A stretch of 64,000 bases of DNA, from assembly GCA_009901575.1 (NCBI GenBank), contig WXYP01000009.1, forward strand, positions 1-64,000. The letters are read 5' to 3'. Under the pieces are notes generated by a model. The model was not told where the DNA came from. It did not search any database and was given only the letters and a program-made list of their open reading frames with translations. This DNA is from Flavobacteriaceae bacterium R38 (GTDB lineage: Bacteria > Bacteroidota > Bacteroidia > Flavobacteriales > Flavobacteriaceae). This document shows, in pieces, positions 27,093 through 35,503 of this stretch (the stretch's first letter is position 1; each line of letters starts with the position of its first letter). Both the position numbers and the translations under genes were made by a program.

Positions 27093-28083
27093 ACCAGTCT
27101 AGTGCGAGAACAATGAGAATGCCAAAAATAATAAAACCAATAGCATACCAGGTTTCTAAATCCTGTATGCTGGGTAAAAAGCGTTGATAATTTTGAATGA
27201 TTTTTTCCCCGTTACTGTCAAGCATAAAATTATTCAATTCATCTACTTTATACATCGTTTTTTTCCAGGGCCAGACTACTCCAAGAGAACCGGAAATAAA
27301 TCCGATTATCAAAGCCATAGTAATATTTTTAAAATACTTTAAAACGTAGTTTAGTAAATGAGAAAAAGTGACTAAACCTGTTGCGGAACCTAAGGTGAAC
27401 ACAGTTAATATTGTCAGGGATTTTATCCGAAACTGATCTTTTGTAAAACTGAAATCACCTCTGAAAATTTGCGCAAAAGTATCGTAAAGAGCATTTACAG
27501 AATCTACCAGTAATAAAACATAATTCCCTAAGAGAATCAGAATAAATGATCCGGAAAGGCCTGGGAGTGTCATCCCTGAAACACTAATGATACCGCACAA
27601 AAAAATGAATATAAGGTTCGTATTTTCTTTAGCAGGACTCAAGAAACTTATAGAGAGTCCGATGGAAATTCCAATTAAAAGAAAAAGAAATGTTTTTTTA
27701 TTCCAGTGGTGAAAATCTTTAGCGATATAATAAATAGAACCTACAATCATTCCAAAGAAGGTAGCCCAAACAAATAATTCTCGTTTTTCAATAAAAAAAT
27801 CAAGAATTTTAGATATGCTAAAATAACTGATCAGCATACCTAGGATAAGCAATCCTAAAAAATGACCATTGATATATTGAAAAAAGCTTTTATACCGGCC
27901 TTTAATCAACAATTTAAAAGCTTTCGCATTTATTTTCTGCAGCGAATAGATAAATTCTTCATAAAAACCAGCAACAAATGCTACTACACCTCCGGACACT
28001 CCTGGGACTTTATTTGCAGCTCCCATAGCAAGTCCCTTGATGATAAGGAAAAAACTATCTTTTATTGTCCTGTTACTGCTCAT
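27070..28083 (-). CDS. DUF368 membrane protein (second copy)
   Basis: A 337-aa protein with about eight to ten membrane segments and the DUF368 signature at both ends: GLAMGAANKVPGVSGGVVAFVAGFYEE near the N-terminus, then the inverted-repeat motif GMTLPGLSGSFILILLGNY. Family members with the paired PGVSGG/PGLSGS motifs were linked to undecaprenyl phosphate translocation, a lipid carrier recycled in cell-wall synthesis. It lies 4 bases after the first DUF368 copy and overlaps aroE. Compared with its neighbour it has diverged in the middle, so the copies are an old duplication rather than a recent one. Confidence 0.9.
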   Translation of the reverse strand: MSSNRTIKDSFFLIIKGLAMGAANKVPGVSGGVVAFVAGFYEEFIYSLQKINAKAFKLLIKGRYKSFFQYINGHFLGLLILGMLISYFSISKILDFFIEKRELFVWATFFGMIVGSIYYIAKDFHHWNKKTFLFLLIGISIGLSISFLSPAKENTNLIFIFLCGIISVSGMTLPGLSGSFILILLGNYVLLLVDSVNALYDTFAQIFRGDFSFTKDQFRIKSLTILTVFTLGSATGLVTFSHLLNYVLKYFKNITMALIIGFISGSLGVVWPWKKTMYKVDELNNFMLDSNGEKIIQNYQRFLPSIQDLETWYAIGFIIFGILIVLALDWYGKKTRQ

Positions 28084-28087
28084 AAAG

Positions 28088-29053
28088 TTATTGTCGGGCT
28101 TTGGTAGCGATCTTTTCTAATAAATAAATAGTTAGGAAACCTAAGAGAGCACATCCAATTACCCATGCTATCTTTGGATCTCCTTCAAAACTAGAAGGTA
28201 ATATACTTTTTTGTAAAAGAGGTTCTTTTTCACCATGTGAATTCTCAAACCAGCTCAATGTTTTTTTCCAGGGCCATAGTTTATTTAATGAACCAATCAT
28301 AAAGCCGGTTAAAACGGCAAGCGTCATATTTTTATAATTAGAGAACATCCATCTCAATATCTTTGAAAAAGCTTTAAGGCCTAACAAAGCTCCAAACATG
28401 ATGGAGAGGAATTTGATAATGGCTTCAGAAAATTTTTCATAGTTTACTTCAAGTATGCTTTCTACAAATAAGTTTACAGTTGCTATGGCTGTACTGTAAG
28501 CTCCTAATAATACCAGGATAAATGCTCCTGAGACTCCGGGCAATATCATAGCTACAATAGCAATAAAACCACAAAGAAATAAGTAATAAGGACTATCAGG
28601 AGAGCTTGTTGGCTCCATAATGGTGATATAGAAAGAAATTACTGTTCCGAGTATTAAAAATATGGCAACACCCGGATTCCATTTGGTAATACTTTTTATG
28701 ATTAGTACGATACTGGCTATTACCAGGCCAAAGAAAAATGACCATAAGATTAAAGGTCTGTTTTCTAAAAGCCATTCTATACCTTTAGCTAAAGATAAAA
28801 TACTTATAAAAATACCTGTAAAAAGTGCTAGTAGAAACCCTCCATTGATCTTTTCCCATGTAGCTTTTAGTCCTTCTTTTCTGATTCCTTTTACATTGGC
28901 AATGCTAAGGTTATCAATACTGGTAATAAGTTCTTCGTAAATCCCTGAAATAAAGGCAATAGTTCCACCGGAAACTCCGGGAACAACATCTGCAGCTCCC
29001 ATAGACATGCCTTTAAGAGTGATTAAGATATAATCTTTAAACGATCGTTTCAT
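28088..29053 (-). CDS. DUF368 membrane protein (first copy)
   Basis: A 321-aa multi-pass protein with MSMGAADVVPGVSGGTIAFISGIYEELI near the N-terminus and AMILPGVSGAFILVLLGAYST in the middle, the two motifs that define DUF368 (undecaprenyl-phosphate translocase-like proteins). Both copies share SHLLNYVLKYFKNIT / SKILRWMFSNYKNMT and VWPWKKT / LWPWKKT. The pair is transcribed with aroE. An independent promoter is likely in the 122 bases before its start, since the TPR gene upstream ends there. Confidence 0.9.
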   Translation of the reverse strand: MKRSFKDYILITLKGMSMGAADVVPGVSGGTIAFISGIYEELITSIDNLSIANVKGIRKEGLKATWEKINGGFLLALFTGIFISILSLAKGIEWLLENRPLILWSFFFGLVIASIVLIIKSITKWNPGVAIFLILGTVISFYITIMEPTSSPDSPYYLFLCGFIAIVAMILPGVSGAFILVLLGAYSTAIATVNLFVESILEVNYEKFSEAIIKFLSIMFGALLGLKAFSKILRWMFSNYKNMTLAVLTGFMIGSLNKLWPWKKTLSWFENSHGEKEPLLQKSILPSSFEGDPKIAWVIGCALLGFLTIYLLEKIATKARQ

Positions 29054-29175
29054 TCGTTTGTAATCGATTTGTTACATAAGACAAAAATCCAACTTTTAAT
29101 TTAATTTATAGTGATTAAATTATTAAAGTATTTTATGTCTTTTTCATTAATAATTCAAGCAAAAATATGGAATTA

Positions 29176-30576
29176 TTATGTAGTTGTGTTTTTAAATCCT
29201 GTTATAATAATCTTAACAGAATTCCTTGCAAAAACTGAAGGGAATAGCTCTTTTATTATATAATGTTGTTCGAAGTTATTTCGTAGCGCATTCATTAAAT
29301 GAAAGTTAGCTTTGTTGATTTGAGAACACAAGTAATAGAAACCTGCTAAACGGTATTCTATAAGTGGTTCGTCAGGATAAAATTCTAAAGCATCAGATAA
29401 GATATGAATTGCATTTTCGTATTCTCCGATCTTAAGTAGAATATTACTCCATTGAATCCAGGTTTCTAATTCGTAGTTACCTAGTTCTGCTGTCTTTTGA
29501 TAAGAAAGATGAGCTTCTTCATATAAAGATAACTTCTCATTTATTTTGGCAGATAACTTCCAGTAGGCAATATTCTCACCGTCAATATTAATTGCTTTAT
29601 TGATGTAGTAAAGTGCTTTCTGATAATTTTTTCGTTTATAATAAAAATTAGTGATAGCTATCCAGCCCTTATCTAACAAAGGATCTTCCTGCACTGTTTT
29701 ATAGTAGTACTGTTGTGCAAATTCAATATTTCCTAGTTTTTCATAGCATTTCCCAACTCTTAAATATGCATAAGAGGTAGGATCGTCAATTTGCAATGTG
29801 ATTTCATAATTTTCAATAGCTTCGTGATACCTGCCTAATTTCTCAAGTACCTTTGCCTTTTCTAAGTAGGCTCCAATGAAAATTTCATCAGAAATAATAG
29901 CAAATTCAAAACTGGCTAAAGCTTCTTTGTACATTTCTTTGACAAAAAATTGTTTTCCCAGTTGATGCCATGCCACTTCGCAATACGGATTCTTATCCAG
30001 ATACTGATTTAAAAAACTAATTGCTCCATCAAAATCTCCTAAAAATTCAAAGCAATAAATGATATTATAGAGCGAAGAATAATCTTCATAATCCTCTTCA
30101 AGGCATTTAGCAAAATATTCTTTAGCCTCTTTATAGTCGTCCATGAAGAGGTATTCCATTCCTATCAAAGAATAGATGTCAACAAGACTATCTGTATAAA
30201 TTAAGGCAGTTTTAAGGAGTTCTATGGCTTTGGGGTGATTGTCATTTTTAGAGTATATATTAGCCTTTTGAATGTAAATCTCTTCATTAGAATGCTCAAT
30301 TTCCATTAATTCGTTTAACATCTTTTCAGCAACGTCTAATTTGTTTTCAAAAACTAATACTTCAATATGGAGTAATTTTAAATTGACAGAAGAGATATGT
30401 TGTTCAAGCCCTATTTTAATTGCTTTTTTGGCTAAAGCGATTTTTCCGGCATCTAAATAATGGTGAATGATTTCCTCAAAGTCATTAGAGTCAAAAAAGT
30501 AAATGTCATTTGTTTTCAGCATTGATTCAAACTTCGCTATAGGTAAGTTTTTATCGTCACTAGAACTAAACTGCAT
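29176..30576 (-). CDS. Tetratricopeptide repeat protein
   Basis: The 466-aa protein is built from about eleven TPR-like helical pairs spanning roughly residues 30-440, for example HPKAIELLKTALIYTDSLVDIYSLIGMEYLFMDDY and YHEAIENYEITLQIDDPTSYAYLRVGKCYEKLG. It has no signal peptide or membrane segment and so is probably a cytoplasmic scaffold. The start at 30576 reads MQFSSSDD. It is the upstream neighbour of the DUF368 pair, and homologues in this place are common in Flavobacteriaceae. Its partner is unknown. Confidence 0.85.
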   Translation of the reverse strand: MQFSSSDDKNLPIAKFESMLKTNDIYFFDSNDFEEIIHHYLDAGKIALAKKAIKIGLEQHISSVNLKLLHIEVLVFENKLDVAEKMLNELMEIEHSNEEIYIQKANIYSKNDNHPKAIELLKTALIYTDSLVDIYSLIGMEYLFMDDYKEAKEYFAKCLEEDYEDYSSLYNIIYCFEFLGDFDGAISFLNQYLDKNPYCEVAWHQLGKQFFVKEMYKEALASFEFAIISDEIFIGAYLEKAKVLEKLGRYHEAIENYEITLQIDDPTSYAYLRVGKCYEKLGNIEFAQQYYYKTVQEDPLLDKGWIAITNFYYKRKNYQKALYYINKAINIDGENIAYWKLSAKINEKLSLYEEAHLSYQKTAELGNYELETWIQWSNILLKIGEYENAIHILSDALEFYPDEPLIEYRLAGFYYLCSQINKANFHLMNALRNNFEQHYIIKELFPSVFARNSVKIIITGFKNTTT

Positions 30577-30662
30577 AGGCTACTTTTTCAGATTACTATG
30601 GAATTTAAAGTTAAAAGAAGCAGCAGTAAAATTTAACTAAACAGCTTTTTGTTATCAACAAA

Positions 30663-31856
30663 TTAGTTAACATTTTTACTTTCCCAGTCCTCTAATACTT
30701 TCAAAATAACAGTACAACCTTTCCTTATTTCATCTTCAGAAATAGTAAGGGGTGGGGTAATTCGGACTGCTTTTTTTTCAAATAAAAGCCAAAAAAGAAT
30801 AAGGTGATTTTCTAAAGATTTTAAAATAACATGATTGGCAATTTCTTCGTTTTCGAAGATAAGTGCAAGCATTAAACCTTTACCTCTTATCTCTTTTATC
30901 AGGGGGTGGATTAATAACGATCTAAAAAGCAATTCTTTTTTAATAGTATCATTGATTAAACTTCCCGATGTCAATGTTTTTAATGTAGCCAGGCAAGATG
31001 CAGCGATAACGGGGTGCCCTCCAAAAGTGGTGATATGCCCTAATTTAGGATTGTCTTTTAATTGATCCATAAGCATTTTTGAAGCGGTAAATGCTCCAAC
31101 TGGCATTCCGCCTCCCATTCCTTTTCCTATGATTATGATATCTGGAATTACATCATAATTTTGGAATCCGAATAATGTACCTGTTCTCCCAAAACCAGAT
31201 TGGATTTCGTCCAAAATAAGTAATGCTCCAACTTGGTTACAACGCGCTCGTACTTTTTTGAGATAATCGTTTTGAGGTTCTATAAATCCTGCACCTCCCT
31301 GAATGGTTTCTAAAATAACTGCGGCAGTTTTTGTCGTTATTTCGTTTAACGATCTTTCGTCATTAAAAGGAATAAAATGGGTATCGGGAATAAGCGGACG
31401 AAATGCTTGTTTACGTTCTTCAAAACCCATGACACTCATTGCTCCTTGTGTATTTCCGTGATAAGCATTATTGGCGGCAATTATTTGAGTTCTGTTGGTA
31501 TGTTTTTTAGCAAGCTTTATAGCTCCTTCTGTAGCCTCTGTCCCGGAATTGGTTAAATAAGTAGTTTCCAGAGGATCGGGGAGGAGAGATGCAAGTAGTT
31601 TTGTCAATTCGACAGCAGGAGATTGTATGTATTCTCCGTAAACCATCACATGCATATAAGCGTCCAGTTGCTGCTTTATAGCCTTGACTACTTCCGGATG
31701 TTTATGACCCAAACTATTTGCAGAAACCCCTGCAATAAAATCTAAATATGAATTCCCTTTTTTATCAAAAATATAAGACCCTTCTGCACCGGTAATTTCC
31801 ATAGCCAGAGGATGTGGAGTTGTTTGTGCCTGATATCTTAAGAAATCTTCTTTCAT
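30663..31856 (-). CDS. Class III aminotransferase (acetylornithine/ornithine-like)
   Basis: A PLP-dependent class III aminotransferase of about 397 aa. It shows LDFIAGVSANSLGHKHPEV, TNSGTEATEGAIKLAKKHT, LILDEIQSGFGRTG, the Schiff-base Lys in IIIIGKGMGGGMPVGAF, and HITTFGGHPVIAASC. Substrate cannot be told from sequence; the family includes acetylornithine, ornithine and 4-aminobutyrate enzymes. The frame opens with a GTG that overlaps the OstA stop (TAGTG at 31886), but the ATG at 31856 gives the family's usual MKEDFLRYQAQTTPHPL start. It follows ostA-like in the same orientation, so it is probably co-transcribed. Confidence 0.9.
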   Translation of the reverse strand: MKEDFLRYQAQTTPHPLAMEITGAEGSYIFDKKGNSYLDFIAGVSANSLGHKHPEVVKAIKQQLDAYMHVMVYGEYIQSPAVELTKLLASLLPDPLETTYLTNSGTEATEGAIKLAKKHTNRTQIIAANNAYHGNTQGAMSVMGFEERKQAFRPLIPDTHFIPFNDERSLNEITTKTAAVILETIQGGAGFIEPQNDYLKKVRARCNQVGALLILDEIQSGFGRTGTLFGFQNYDVIPDIIIIGKGMGGGMPVGAFTASKMLMDQLKDNPKLGHITTFGGHPVIAASCLATLKTLTSGSLINDTIKKELLFRSLLIHPLIKEIRGKGLMLALIFENEEIANHVILKSLENHLILFWLLFEKKAVRITPPLTISEDEIRKGCTVILKVLEDWESKNVN

Positions 31857-31885
31857 CTCAATTGAAGTAATAACACAATATGACA

Positions 31886-33634
31886 CTAAGGTTTCTTTTC
31901 TTGTTTTTTATCTGAAGATGAGGTTTCTTTTTTTTCTTTGTTCTTTTCGAATTCTTCAGCATCAATGTCGATAGGATTTTCTACCCCCCGAATCTTAACT
32001 AGTTTTATGTTATTGTCATCCTCGTCAAAGATATCATCTTTAGAACGGATCATTTCATCTTCACGCCAAACGACACCTCGAAGTTTTCTCGCATCGGGAG
32101 GCAAATCTTTTTCCGGATAGATGACTCCTTCCGGTTTGGTAAAAAAAGTAATGTCTTCTATTTGGCTGTCAAGAAATGTCATATTGATTTTACTGCAAAT
32201 CGATTTATTAATTCCAATAAGCTCGTTTGCATCATTATACATATAGTAGACGACTTCGGTGTTTTTAATCACATCTGCTACTTTCAATTCATTTTCAATA
32301 AACTTCCCAAAAAGATCTTTACCTATAACCTGGTTGAATCCATCAGCACTGAGCGTGTCTTTTTGCATCACCAGGGCATTGTTCAGTATTTTTAGAGAAT
32401 CTAACTTCTCTGTTTCTATATTATTGATGAGATGAATACTATCTCCTGTCATTTGGTTAGGCCCCGACCACAATACCGGATTATATAAACGTCTTTGAGA
32501 TAATCTTAAGCTTTCTGCGTTAGGTCCTAAAGGTTTTCCGATAAGCTGAATTTTTCCTGTACGCTGATCAAAATGAAGAGAATCACTCTTCCCGCTTAAA
32601 TCTGTTTTATAAATTTTGACTCCCCTGAATGCCCTGATAATCCTTTCATCTGGCTTCCCGGTTACCATAAGTGTATCTCCGTGAATATAAATCGAATCTT
32701 GTTCCAATAAATTGACAGCTACAGCTCTTTTGGTGATTAAAACAGAATCTTTAAGCTTATAAACTTCTGCGTAATGCCCTCTGATTACTCCCTTATTGAT
32801 AGTGTCTATTACTCTAATATTATTCGTGGCAGAAGCAAAATCCTTTACTTTGTTAAAGTACAAACTATCACCATTGATAATTCTATTGTTATAATCTATC
32901 CTGGATTTTTTTACAAAATACCCGTTTTCATTATTGGTGTCATAAAAACCTCTTTCGCAATATACTTTATAGTCTGCACCTGTAATAGTAGAAGGACCAT
33001 ACATATAGGCATGCTGAGTAGTGGTATAATAATCCAATTGAGCAGAATTCAGAACATATTCCGGATTTGTGATTTTAACATCACTTAAAAACTGGTATTT
33101 TTTTCTCTCTAAAAAATAACGCCCTTTATTACTGGTAAGCACATTGGCAGAATCTCTTACAGTTCCAAAACTATTGTAATAGGCTTCTTGGGTATTCCTG
33201 TCAAAATAAAGCGTATCTGTGGTTAAAGTAGTTTGCAAATTAGTAAGCCTTACATTATCGTAAGCATAAGCAAATTTGGTATTTCCGTCATATTCCAGGT
33301 AATCGCTATTCATGCGAATAGTATCTCCCTGGTTAAACCTGACATTTCCAAATGCTCTTACTTTGTTTTCTTTCTGATTTAAAACAGCGACATCACACCA
33401 TAAATCAACACCTTGATGTAAAAACTGAACTTGTCTCGCACCATCTTTACTAAAAATAGATTCCCCGGGATATTTTACATCATCTTTACTAAAATTACCC
33501 CCGTGTACAATATCTATTTTTCTTTCCTCTTTTTCTTCTTCTGTTTTAACTTGTGCTGACAATGTTGAAAAGAAAGAAAAAAGAAACAGGAAAATAATTG
33601 AAAAATAATAATTATCTAATTTTCGATTTTTCAT
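31886..33634 (-). CDS. OstA-like protein (LPS transport, LptA/LptD-type domain)
   Basis: The 582-aa protein has an N-terminal membrane or signal segment and a beta-jellyroll OstA region (about 50-400). Short repeats such as VRAFGNVRFNQGDTIRMNSDYLEYDGNTKFAYAYDNVRLTN run through it, the pattern seen in periplasmic LPS-bridge proteins (LptA/LptC/LptD N-domains). The C-terminus is charged and acidic (KKETSSSDKKQEKKP). It probably helps carry LPS across the periplasm in the flavobacterial system, which lacks a classical LptA layout. The aminotransferase gene follows directly. Confidence 0.85.
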   Translation of the reverse strand: MKNRKLDNYYFSIIFLFLFSFFSTLSAQVKTEEEKEERKIDIVHGGNFSKDDVKYPGESIFSKDGARQVQFLHQGVDLWCDVAVLNQKENKVRAFGNVRFNQGDTIRMNSDYLEYDGNTKFAYAYDNVRLTNLQTTLTTDTLYFDRNTQEAYYNSFGTVRDSANVLTSNKGRYFLERKKYQFLSDVKITNPEYVLNSAQLDYYTTTQHAYMYGPSTITGADYKVYCERGFYDTNNENGYFVKKSRIDYNNRIINGDSLYFNKVKDFASATNNIRVIDTINKGVIRGHYAEVYKLKDSVLITKRAVAVNLLEQDSIYIHGDTLMVTGKPDERIIRAFRGVKIYKTDLSGKSDSLHFDQRTGKIQLIGKPLGPNAESLRLSQRRLYNPVLWSGPNQMTGDSIHLINNIETEKLDSLKILNNALVMQKDTLSADGFNQVIGKDLFGKFIENELKVADVIKNTEVVYYMYNDANELIGINKSICSKINMTFLDSQIEDITFFTKPEGVIYPEKDLPPDARKLRGVVWREDEMIRSKDDIFDEDDNNIKLVKIRGVENPIDIDAEEFEKNKEKKETSSSDKKQEKKP

Positions 33635-33719
33635 TTGCCTTAAAAGTAAGGTTTTTTAATCAGGAAGATTATACTATTGTGATCTTTTTAAGAGATAGAA
33701 AAAACCTGAAATACGACTT

Positions 33720-34991
33720 TTACCTGTAAATTGTTTGCGTTCTGTCTGGTCCTACAGATACAATTTTAATAGGTACTTCCAATGCTTTTTCAAGAAAATC
33801 AATATAGTTATTTAATTCTTCCGGTAATTCTTCTGCACTGGTTAGTTTTGTCAGATCTTTATCCCATCCTTTTAACTCAGTATACACAGGAGTTACATTA
33901 TCACTTTCTATATTAAAAGGTAAATGATTAATAACTTCTCCGTTGTATTTATAAGAAGTACAAACTTTAAGAGTTTTGAAACCGCTTAATACATCACCTT
34001 TCATCATCATTAATTGAGTAACACCATTTACCTGAACAGCATATTTAAGCGCTACTAAATCTAACCAACCACATCTTCTTGGACGTCCTGTGGTAGCTCC
34101 AAATTCATTACCAATGCGCCCCATATCTTCTCCGGTCTTGTCAAAAAGCTCAGTAGGGAAAGGTCCGCTACCTACACGAGTAGTATACGCTTTAAAGATC
34201 CCTAATACTTCTCCTATTTTATTAGGAGCTACACCTAATCCGGTACATGCACCTGCGGCAGTTGTATTAGAAGAAGTTACAAAAGGATACGTACCAAAAT
34301 CAATATCTAACAAAGAACCTTGTGCGCCTTCTGCAAGGATAGTTTTTCCTTCTTTTTGAGCCTGATGTATATACTCTTCACTATCTATAAATGTTAGTTT
34401 TTTAAGAACATCTACAGCTGTACAAAACTCTTCTTCTAACTCGTTTAGATCATATTGTATATCAACATCATAGAAATTGATCATAGCCTGGTGTTTGTTG
34501 GCTAAAGATCTGTAGCGTTCTTTCCAGTTATCCAATTCAAGATCACCAACACGCATACCATTTCTACCTGTTTTATCCATGTAAGTAGGTCCTATCCCTT
34601 TGAGGGTAGAACCAATTTTAGCTTTACCTTTAGAAGTTTCTGAAGCTGCATCTAAAAGACGATGAGTCGGAAGAATAAGGTGTGCTTTCCTGGAAATTAA
34701 AAGCCTTGATTTTATATCGATGTTGAACTTTTCTAAATTATCAAGTTCTTTTTTAAAAATAACCGGATCAATAACAACTCCGTTACCTACAATGTTTAAT
34801 GCTTTTTCATGAAAGATTCCTGAAGGAATGGTATGTAAAACATGTTTTATACCGTCAAACTCTAAAGTATGACCAGCATTTGGTCCTCCTTGAAAGCGAG
34901 CTATGATATCGTAATTTTTAGTAAGAACGTCTACAATTTTACCTTTTCCTTCATCGCCCCACTGAAGACCTAGTAGTAAATCTACTGCCAT
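33720..34991 (-). CDS. purA: Adenylosuccinate synthase
   Basis: The 423-aa GTP-dependent enzyme is of normal length and begins AVDLLLGLQWGDEGKGKIVDVL, with the GDEGKGK P-loop-like motif. It also shows FQGGPNAGHTLEF, GIGPTYMDKTGRNGMRVGD, the TTGRPRRCGWLDLVAL segment near residue 300, and SVGPDRTQTI near the C-terminus. It joins IMP and aspartate to adenylosuccinate in purine synthesis. The Fur gene lies 23 bases upstream in the same orientation. Confidence 0.97.
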   Translation of the reverse strand: MAVDLLLGLQWGDEGKGKIVDVLTKNYDIIARFQGGPNAGHTLEFDGIKHVLHTIPSGIFHEKALNIVGNGVVIDPVIFKKELDNLEKFNIDIKSRLLISRKAHLILPTHRLLDAASETSKGKAKIGSTLKGIGPTYMDKTGRNGMRVGDLELDNWKERYRSLANKHQAMINFYDVDIQYDLNELEEEFCTAVDVLKKLTFIDSEEYIHQAQKEGKTILAEGAQGSLLDIDFGTYPFVTSSNTTAAGACTGLGVAPNKIGEVLGIFKAYTTRVGSGPFPTELFDKTGEDMGRIGNEFGATTGRPRRCGWLDLVALKYAVQVNGVTQLMMMKGDVLSGFKTLKVCTSYKYNGEVINHLPFNIESDNVTPVYTELKGWDKDLTKLTSAEELPEELNNYIDFLEKALEVPIKIVSVGPDRTQTIYR

Positions 34992-35014
34992 TATAAATAT
35001 TTATGTTAAATTGA

Positions 35015-35458
35015 TTAGTTATTTTTTTCTTTCGTGCCGTAAAAATAAAGTGAATGATTGTGAATTTTAATATCAAAAACCTCTTCTATTGTTTTTTTAA
35101 TAGTTTGGATACGCGGATCACAAAATTCCATTACTTCTCCTGTGTCAGTTAGTATGACATGATCATGTTGCTTGTCAAAATATGATTTTTCGTAATGCGC
35201 CTGGTTTTGACCAAATTGATGTTTTCTTACCAGATTACACTCTAAAAGAAGTTCAATAGTGTTATAGAGCGTAGCTCTACTCACCCGGTAGTTTTTATTT
35301 TTCATTTTGATATATAAAGATTCTATATCAAAATGTTCTTCACTATCATAGATTTCTTGAAGTATAGCATAGCGCTCGGGAGTTTTCCTATGCCCTTTTT
35401 CCTCTAAAAAATTGATAAAAACATTTTTTACAATCTCCTGGTTTTTTTCATTAGCCAT
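35015..35458 (-). CDS. fur: Fur family transcriptional regulator
   Basis: The 147-aa protein has the Fur layout: a winged helix (about 10-85, [56 protein letters not shown]) and a dimerisation part with the metal-binding [18 protein letters not shown] and the [11 protein letters not shown] stretch. The C-terminal CxxC zinc finger seen in many Fur proteins is absent, and the tail is short (YGTKEKNN). It senses iron or a similar metal. The gene precedes purA by 23 bases and follows the RelA/SpoT gene, a standard flavobacterial order. Confidence 0.92.
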   Translation of the reverse strand: MANEKNQEIVKNVFINFLEEKGHRKTPERYAILQEIYDSEEHFDIESLYIKMKNKNYRVSRATLYNTIELLLECNLVRKHQFGQNQAHYEKSYFDKQHDHVILTDTGEVMEFCDPRIQTIKKTIEEVFDIKIHNHSLYFYGTKEKNN

Positions 35459-35503
35459 GACTTCAATTATATCAAAATTTTACTGCAAATGTACAGCTAA
35501 AAA

